NCBI RefSeq assembly: GCF_013377235.1
Contig: NZ_CP016226.1
Span: forward strand, 992,001 to 1,056,000
Source: Mannheimia varigena
Lineage (GTDB): Bacteria > Pseudomonadota > Gammaproteobacteria > Enterobacterales > Pasteurellaceae
Reading direction: 5' to 3'
DNA length: 64,000 nt
Shown: positions 59,120-64,000 of the stretch, one piece after another
Numbering within the stretch: position 1 is the stretch's first letter
How the letters are laid out: every line of letters starts with the position of its first letter
Position numbers and translations under genes: made by a program
The notes under the pieces: model-generated
Database searches by the model: none
What the model saw: only the letters and a program-made list of their open reading frames with translations
Told to the model about the DNA's origin: nothing

Positions 59120-60967
59120 TTAATGTGTGCTAGTGCTCGTTGTAGTACGGCTTGCACGTTTGCGGTCATTTTCCGTTAATAAACGTTTACGGATACGCAC
59201 CGATTGTGGTGTTACTTCAACTAATTCGTCATCATCAATGAACTCTAACGCTTGTTCTAGTGAGAAACGGACCGGCGTGGTTAGCACAATCGCATCGTCT
59301 TTGCCTGATGCACGCATATTGGTTAATTTTTTACCTTGTAAGCAGTTTACGGTTAAGTCGTTTGAACGGCTATGAATACCGATGATTTGACCTTCGTAAA
59401 CATCCACACCGTGATCGATCATTAATTTACCACGCTCTTGTAAGCCGAATAATGCGTATGCTAACGCTTTACCGGTTGCGTTTGAAATTAGCACGCCGTT
59501 TTTACGCTGACCGATTTCGCCTGGTTTGACGTCATCGTAGTGGCTGAATGTCGAGTAAAGTAAGCCTGTACCTGAAGTCATCGTCATAAATTCGTTACGG
59601 AAGCCGATTAAACCACGGCTTGGGATCACATACTCTAAGCGGGTACGACCTTTGCCGTCTGGAATCATATCACGCACTTCACCTTTACGGATACCAAGTG
59701 CTTCCATCACCGAACCTTGGTGCTGTTCTTCAATGTCAATCGTCACTTGCTCAAACGGCTCTTGTTTTTTGCCGTCTTCTTCACGGTAAATTACTTTCGG
59801 GCGAGACACCGCTAATTCGTAACCCTCACGACGCATATTTTCGATCAATACCGATAAATGCAACTCACCACGACCAGAGACACGGAATTCGTCCGGGTTC
59901 GGGGTTTCTTCCACACGCAACGCCACGTTGTGCACTAATTCTTTGTTTAAACGCTCAAGAATTTGGCGAGAGGTCACAAATTTACCTTCTTGACCGCAGA
60001 ATGGCGAGGTGTTTACGCAGAAGAACATTGTAACCGTTGGCTCATCAACGCTTAATGCCGGTAAGGCTTCAACAGCGTTAATATCACAAATCGTATCTGA
60101 AATATTTAATTCGCCTAAACCGGTGATCGCAATAATGTCGCCGGCGAACGCTTCTGTTGCTTCAAAACGTTGTAAACCTAAGTGACCTAACACCTGACCG
60201 ATACGACCTTGGCGAGTTTTGCCTTCGCTATCAACAATCGTCACCGCTTGGTTAGGTTTCACCGAACCACGTTTGATTCGACCAATACCGATTACGCCCA
60301 CATAGTTGTTATAGTCTAATTGCGAAATCTGCATTTGGAACGGAGCATCCAATTCTACTTGCGGTGGCTGAACGTGTTTCACAATCGCTTCATAAAGCGG
60401 AGTCATATCTTCCGCCAACTCTTCGTGCTCTAGACCTGCCACGCCATTTAACGCTGAAGCGTAGATAATTGGGAAGTCTAACTGCTCATCCGTTGCACCT
60501 AGGTTTACGAACAAGTCGAACACTTGATCTACTACCCAATCAGGGCGAGCACCCGGGCGGTCAACTTTGTTGATAACCACGATTGGTTTTAAACCGTGAG
60601 CGAATGCTTTTTGGGTTACGAAACGGGTTTGCGGCATCGGGCCATCAAAGGCATCAACCACTAAAAGTACAGAATCCACCATTGAAAGCACACGCTCTAC
60701 TTCGCCACCGAAGTCGGCGTGCCCCGGGGTATCTACGATATTGATGTGATAACCGTTCCAGTTAATCGCAGTGTTTTTCGCAAGAATGGTAATACCACGC
60801 TCTTTTTCAAGATCGTTAGAGTCCATTACACGCTCATCCACGTCACCACGAGTTTCGCCAAAAGTGCCTGATTGTTGTAAAAGTTTATCAACCAAGGTCG
60901 TTTTACCGTGGTCAACGTGAGCAATAATTGCGATGTTACGCAATTTTGAAATATCTACATTTTGCAT
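59120..60967 (-). CDS. typA: Ribosome-associated GTPase TypA/BipA
   Basis: TypA is a translational GTPase that supports 50S assembly and growth under cold or stress. The 615-residue protein has G1 AHVDHGKTTLVDKLL near residues 15-29, the switch-I ERGITILAKNT near 56-66, DTPGHADFGGEVER near 77-90 and NKVD near 131-134. EF-G-like domains and the TypA-specific C-terminal domain follow (GLLYSTFSHYDDVKPG near 470-485). A terminator for the upstream yggS-like gene lies at 60991-61026. Confidence 0.97.
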   Translation of the reverse strand: MQNVDISKLRNIAIIAHVDHGKTTLVDKLLQQSGTFGETRGDVDERVMDSNDLEKERGITILAKNTAINWNGYHINIVDTPGHADFGGEVERVLSMVDSVLLVVDAFDGPMPQTRFVTQKAFAHGLKPIVVINKVDRPGARPDWVVDQVFDLFVNLGATDEQLDFPIIYASALNGVAGLEHEELAEDMTPLYEAIVKHVQPPQVELDAPFQMQISQLDYNNYVGVIGIGRIKRGSVKPNQAVTIVDSEGKTRQGRIGQVLGHLGLQRFEATEAFAGDIIAITGLGELNISDTICDINAVEALPALSVDEPTVTMFFCVNTSPFCGQEGKFVTSRQILERLNKELVHNVALRVEETPNPDEFRVSGRGELHLSVLIENMRREGYELAVSRPKVIYREEDGKKQEPFEQVTIDIEEQHQGSVMEALGIRKGEVRDMIPDGKGRTRLEYVIPSRGLIGFRNEFMTMTSGTGLLYSTFSHYDDVKPGEIGQRKNGVLISNATGKALAYALFGLQERGKLMIDHGVDVYEGQIIGIHSRSNDLTVNCLQGKKLTNMRASGKDDAIVLTTPVRFSLEQALEFIDDDELVEVTPQSVRIRKRLLTENDRKRASRTTTSTSTH

Positions 60968-60990
60968 TGTAATATCTTTAAGTTAGGTCA

Positions 60991-61026
60991 AAATAAAAAC
61001 TCTCGCCCATCAAAACTGGCGAGAGT
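60991..61026 (-). terminator. Terminator between the YggS-type gene and typA
   Basis: ACTCTCGCC (60999-61007) and GGCGAGAGT (61018-61026) form a 9-bp stem. On the minus strand it is followed by TTTTTATTTT. Confidence 0.8.
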
Positions 61027-61130
61027 CAAGAAATTAGGAGGCGTGATTATACAGATTTTTTCCGCCATTGGCTACAAAACAAGCGGTGGAATTTGCAAAG
61101 TTTTTTGCGAATTTGACCGCTTGAACCAAA

Positions 61131-61808
61131 CTATGCCCTCGCCCCAAAAATCGCCGTGCCGATTCGTACCATTGTCGAACCACACTCAATTGCCGCCGCC
61201 ATATCGTCCGACATTCCCATTGAAAGGGTGTCGATGCCGTCAAATTCTGCCTGCAAGCGGTTGAAAAGTTGCTGCATTTTGCGAAGAGCGATTTTTTGTT
61301 GTTCCGGTTCACTTTCAGGCTTTGGAATCGCCATTAAGCCACGCAATTTTAAGTTTGGAAGCTGCGAAATGGCTTGGGCAAGCGGCAGCATTTCGTCTGG
61401 TTCAATGCCCGATTTCGATTCTTCGTCGCTGATGTTAATTTGAATCAGCACATTGAGCGGAGCTTTATCTACTGGGCGTTGCTCATTTAACCGCTCGGCG
61501 ATTTTGAGCCTATCCACTGTTTGAATCCAATCAAAATGCGTTGCTACCAACTTGGTTTTATTCGATTGCAACGGGCCGATAAAATGCCATTCCAATTCAG
61601 GGCGATTTGCAAAAAATTCGATTTTTTCGACCGCTTCCTGCACATAATTTTCGCCAAAGGCACACTGCCCTGCCTCAATCGCTGCTTGAATTGCCTCAAC
61701 CGGTTTGGTTTTGGAGACGGCTAACAATCGCACGTTATCTCGTTGATATTGCTTAGAAATTTGCTGAATTTGTTGGTGAATGTGCGATAAATTCGCTGAA
61801 ATCGACAT
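61131..61808 (-). CDS. yggS: Pyridoxal phosphate homeostasis protein (YggS/PLPBP)
   Basis: This family binds pyridoxal phosphate and balances B6 and amino-acid pools without known catalysis. The 225-residue protein has the PLP lysine in LLAVSKTKPV (Lys33), FGENYVQEAVEKI near 48-60, EWHFIGPLQSNKTK near 70-83 and the phosphate-binding SMGMSDDMAAAIECGSTMVRIG near 196-217. The ATG at 61808 has GGAACC upstream and is preferred over the longer frame to 61838. It is divergent from kdsC. Confidence 0.94.
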   Translation of the reverse strand: MSISANLSHIHQQIQQISKQYQRDNVRLLAVSKTKPVEAIQAAIEAGQCAFGENYVQEAVEKIEFFANRPELEWHFIGPLQSNKTKLVATHFDWIQTVDRLKIAERLNEQRPVDKAPLNVLIQINISDEESKSGIEPDEMLPLAQAISQLPNLKLRGLMAIPKPESEPEQQKIALRKMQQLFNRLQAEFDGIDTLSMGMSDDMAAAIECGSTMVRIGTAIFGARA

Positions 61809-61877
61809 TTCGGTTCCTTTGGTAAAAGAGGTAAACACGTTATAATGGCGGAATCATACCATATTTGAGGCAGAAAA

Positions 61878-62417
61878 ATGTTAGACCTAACCAAGATTAA
61901 ATTAGTGATTACCGATGTGGACGGCGTATTAACCGATGGCGGAATGTATTACACCGAGCAAGGCGAGGTAATGAAACGCTTTCATGTTCACGATGGCTTA
62001 GGGGTGAAAATGCTCCAAACCTGTGGCATCAAAGTGGCGGTGCTTTCCGGCGGAGACAGCCCCTTGCTTCGCAAACGTCTTGAGGTGTTGAAAATTGATT
62101 TAGCTAAGCTCGGCAAAATGGAAAAACGCTCCGCCTGTTTTGAATTAATGCAAGAAGCCGGCGTAACGCCCGAGCAAACCGCCTATATCGGCGATGATAC
62201 GTTAGATTTACCCGCTTTTGAGGTGTGCGGTTTAGCCATTGCTACTCGCAACGCTCACGATTACATCAAAGCTCAAGCGGATTGGGTGCTAGAAAAAGCC
62301 GGCGGCGAGGGAGCATTTCGTGAGGTGTCTGATAAAATCTTAGATGCCCAAGGTTTCGGCGATATCTTTAAAACCGCAGACGGATTTTTAACCATTGCGG
62401 AGAAAATGGCTCAGTAG
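61878..62417 (+). CDS. kdsC: 3-deoxy-D-manno-octulosonate 8-phosphate phosphatase
   Basis: KdsC releases phosphate from Kdo-8-P in lipopolysaccharide core synthesis. The 179-residue C0-type HAD phosphatase has motif I ITDVDGVLTDG (nucleophile Asp13, acid Asp15), motif II VLSGGDSPLLRKR near 55-67, the Lys at about 81 and motif III YIGDDTLDLPAF near 103-114. The length fits the tetrameric KdsC class lacking a cap. It stands alone here, ending beside a hairpin shared with the next minus-strand gene. Confidence 0.94.
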   Translation: MLDLTKIKLVITDVDGVLTDGGMYYTEQGEVMKRFHVHDGLGVKMLQTCGIKVAVLSGGDSPLLRKRLEVLKIDLAKLGKMEKRSACFELMQEAGVTPEQTAYIGDDTLDLPAFEVCGLAIATRNAHDYIKAQADWVLEKAGGEGAFREVSDKILDAQGFGDIFKTADGFLTIAEKMAQ

Positions 62418-62423
62418 CCCTAA

Positions 62424-62453
62424 AAAACCAAAGGCGGTTAATCCGCCTTTTTC
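62424..62453. terminator. Terminator after kdsC that overlaps the stop of the DUF3144 gene
   Basis: AAAGGCGG and CCGCCTTT form an 8-bp stem with a TTAAT loop, followed by TTCCC. Read on the minus strand, the same bases encode the last residues (K-A-D-stop) of the 62438-62746 gene, so coding and terminator overlap. Confidence 0.75.
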
Positions 62454-62746
62454 CCTTCAATATAACGCTCGAAATTTTGGATATATTCGTCCAAATTCGC
62501 GGCTAGCATCTCTTTGTATTGTTCGACAAAATATTGAATGACCTCTTCTCTGGAATCCACTAATTGCTGCTTATATTCCGCCTTGCTGGAAGCAACGTAT
62601 GCGTTAAAGCGAGCACAAGCAAATAGCATTGCGTTGCTCACTTGGTTTGGGGCGATATTCTGCAAATGGGCGTTGGCGATGTTAATAAAGCCATCTGCTC
62701 GTTGGTAGAATGTAGGGTCAATTTGTTTGTCACTGATATTAATCAT
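62438..62746 (-). CDS. DUF3144 family protein
   Basis: The 102-residue acidic, helical protein resembles the DUF3144 family: a YQRADGFINIANAHLQ segment near residues 14-29, then VSNAMLFACARFNAYVA near 36-52 and EEVIQYFVEQYKEMLAANLDEYIQNF near 66-91. No function is known. Start 62746 has AAGGA 9 bases upstream; an ATG at 62764 is possible. It lies downstream of rpoH with an inverted uptake-signal pair (62775-62821) between them, so it may be partly cotranscribed. Confidence 0.75.
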   Translation of the reverse strand: MINISDKQIDPTFYQRADGFINIANAHLQNIAPNQVSNAMLFACARFNAYVASSKAEYKQQLVDSREEVIQYFVEQYKEMLAANLDEYIQNFERYIEGKKAD

Positions 62747-62827
62747 AAATCTTCTATCCTTCATTTCCTTTTGAACAAGCGGTCGCTTTTCTGCAAAATT
62801 TTGCAAAAATCTTACCGCTTGTCGCAA

Positions 62828-63790
62828 CTACTCTTCTAGCGTAATCGCTTCTTTGATTTTCTTTAATGCAGCATTTTCCAGTTGGCGGACACGTTCGGCG
62901 GAGATGTTGTATTTATCCGCCAAATCTTGCAAGGTTGCTTTGTTGTCGTCCAGCCAGCGAGTTTTAATAATGTCTTGGCTACGTTCATCGAGAGTTGCTA
63001 AGGCATAAGCCAGCTGAGCGGTTGCTTGCCCGTTGTGCTGTTCATCTTCCAAATCGTCCGCAAAATTGGAGCTGTTATCTTCAATATACATTGAAGGAAC
63101 GTAGGCTTCATCATCATCTTCGCCTACCGGCAAGTCAAAACCGAGATCTTGCCCGGTCATTCGAGACTCCATTTCACGCACTTCTTCAACCGTTACGCCC
63201 AAATCATCCGCCACTTTTTTAATCTCTTCCTCGTTGAACCACGCCAAGCGGTTTTTATTTTTGCGTAAATTGAAAAACAGTTTGCGTTGTGCCTTAGTGG
63301 TCGCCACTTTCACAATTCGCCAGTTTTTCAGCACATATTCGTGGATTTCCGCTTTCACCCAATGCACGGCAAAAGAAACCAGACGCACGCCAACGTTCGG
63401 ATCAAAGCGTTTTACTGCTTTCATCAAGCCGATATTGCCCTCTTGGATCAGATCCGCCAGCGGTAAGCCGTAGCCTAAGTAGCCTCGGGCGATATGGATC
63501 ACAAACCGCATATGCGACAGAATCAGCTGCTTTGCCGCCTCAACATCTTCATCGTAATAATAACGCTCCGCCAGCTCTTTTTCTTGCTCGGCGGTGAGAA
63601 TCGGATACTGGTTCGCCATTCGGATATAGCTGTCCAAATTACCTTGCGGCACCGGCATTGAAGCCGAAACCAAAGCAGGGTGCATCGGCTCCACCATTTC
63701 GCTTTCGTGCTCGGCAATTTCTTCCGGCGCAATCGGCTCTGCTTCGACAATCTCCGCATCTTCAATCTCGTTTTCGTCAAATTTTTTCAT
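62828..63790 (-). CDS. rpoH: Heat-shock sigma factor RpoH (sigma-32)
   Basis: RpoH directs RNA polymerase to heat-shock promoters. The 320-residue protein has region 1.2/2.1 (DSYIRMANQYPILTAEQEKEL), region 2.2-2.4 (LIQEGNIGLMKAVKRFDPN, FAVHWVKAEIHEYVLKNWR), the RpoH box QRKLFFNLRKNK near residues 173-184 and region 4.2 (LQDLADKYNISAERVRQLE). It has about 35 extra residues at the N-terminus, strongly acidic, compared with the 284-residue E. coli protein. The usual ftsYEX neighbours are absent. Confidence 0.97.
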   Translation of the reverse strand: MKKFDENEIEDAEIVEAEPIAPEEIAEHESEMVEPMHPALVSASMPVPQGNLDSYIRMANQYPILTAEQEKELAERYYYDEDVEAAKQLILSHMRFVIHIARGYLGYGLPLADLIQEGNIGLMKAVKRFDPNVGVRLVSFAVHWVKAEIHEYVLKNWRIVKVATTKAQRKLFFNLRKNKNRLAWFNEEEIKKVADDLGVTVEEVREMESRMTGQDLGFDLPVGEDDDEAYVPSMYIEDNSSNFADDLEDEQHNGQATAQLAYALATLDERSQDIIKTRWLDDNKATLQDLADKYNISAERVRQLENAALKKIKEAITLEE

Positions 63791-63823
63791 TCTATTTCTC
63801 TCAATCCCTATGCCAATGTAAGC

Positions 63824-63832
63824 ATTATAACA
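63824..63832 (-). promoter_or_regulatory. Extended -10 promoter element of rpoH
   Basis: On the minus strand TGTTATAAT (63832-63824) is a perfect extended -10. No good -35 is seen. Transcription would start near 63817, giving a leader of about 27 bases. Confidence 0.5.
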
Positions 63833-63865
63833 ATGTTATGCTAAATCTTTTATTAGAGAGAAATA

Positions 63866-63899
63866 AAAAAGTTGAGTTCCGCAAGAAACTCAACTTTTT
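63866..63899. terminator. Bidirectional terminator between rpoH and tmRNA
   Basis: AAAAAAGTTGAGTT and AACTCAACTTTTT surround a short CCGCAAGA loop. Both flanks are suited to termination in either direction. Confidence 0.75.
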
Positions 63900-63941
63900 G
63901 TTATTTTCAATTTTCTTATAACTGAGAATCTGCAAAACTTT

Positions 63942-63970
63942 TTGCAAATTTAACCTCTTTCCTTTAGAAT
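63942..63970 (+). promoter_or_regulatory. Promoter of tmRNA
   Basis: TTGCAA (63942-63947) and TAGAAT (63965-63970) are separated by 17 bases and lie 12 bases before the mature tmRNA 5' end. Confidence 0.7.
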
Positions 63971-63982
63971 AGAACGACTTTT

Positions 63983-64000
63983 GGGGCTGATTTTGGATTC
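63983..64000 (+). ncRNA. ssrA: tmRNA, 5' end (cut by window edge)
   Basis: The last 18 bases, GGGGCTGATTTTGGATTC, match the conserved start of one-piece tmRNA, which forms the acceptor stem and D-loop-like part. tmRNA rescues stalled ribosomes with SmpB. Only the first bases are visible, but the match and the promoter at the right distance make the call fairly safe. Confidence 0.85.

Overview
This window is a stretch of Pasteurellaceae chromosome. The strongest sign is the density of the 9-10 base DNA uptake signal ACAAGCGGT(C) on both strands, often followed by an AAATTT..GCAAA tail and often paired as inverted copies that act like terminators. This is the Actinobacillus pleuropneumoniae/Mannheimia type of signal, not the Haemophilus influenzae type. 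Gene content and order (ygfB, zapA and 6S RNA; hemE-yjaG-hupA; mraZ to lpxC; a meso-diaminopimelate-type MurE) are gammaproteobacterial. I cannot fix the species from sequence alone. No rRNA operon, CRISPR array, prophage or complete insertion sequence is visible.

Layout. Positions 1-3.6 kb hold the start of fau, 6S RNA and zapA (minus), then ygfB, hemE, yjaG and hupA (plus). From 3.6 to 12 kb there is a repeat-rich lipoprotein, RNase E with a long leader, an A+T-rich membrane methyltransferase-like gene beside a small inverted-repeat element, ubiD, znuA, a small exported protein and a PhnA-type protein. rnr follows. From 14.8 to 33.5 kb runs the division and cell-wall (dcw) cluster: mraZ, rsmH, ftsL, ftsI, murE, an unidentified membrane protein, murF, mraY, murD, ftsW, murG, murC, ddl, ftsQ, ftsA, ftsZ and lpxC. 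Three TGGN boxes 10 bases apart precede mraZ. recN follows under at least two LexA boxes.

From 35.4 to 40 kb lie tRNA-Ala, gltX, four identical tRNA-Val genes, mltF, two tRNA-Arg, one tRNA-Ser and a lipoprotein. thyA, a LysM/BON protein and holC come next. In many gammaproteobacteria holC and valS are neighbours; here about 2.3 kb of accessory DNA separates them. It holds an ElaA-like acetyltransferase, a 56-residue protein overlapping a zeta-toxin-like ATPase gene, a cluster of strong hairpins, a broken coding fragment and a phospholipase-D-fold nuclease-like gene. After valS comes a minus-strand block with nudE, cysQ and the pentose-phosphate genes zwf, pgl and gnd, with a YgeA-type racemase and a small unknown gene between pgl and gnd.

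From 55 kb to the end are hslR, hslO, a 550-base region with an attenuator-like leader but no biosynthetic operon, the divergent pair rsmC and holD-rimI, typA, a YggS-type protein, kdsC, a DUF3144 gene, rpoH and the first bases of tmRNA.

Most of the window is housekeeping: peptidoglycan precursor synthesis and divisome assembly (dcw, mltF), tRNA supply and charging (gltX, valS, tRNAs), RNA decay (rne, rnr), stress control (rpoH, hslR, hslO, recN) and NADPH supply (zwf, pgl, gnd). The parts that deserve a second look are the holC-valS insertion, the orphan attenuator, the complementary flanks around the tRNA-Val genes and several hairpin-rich spacers.
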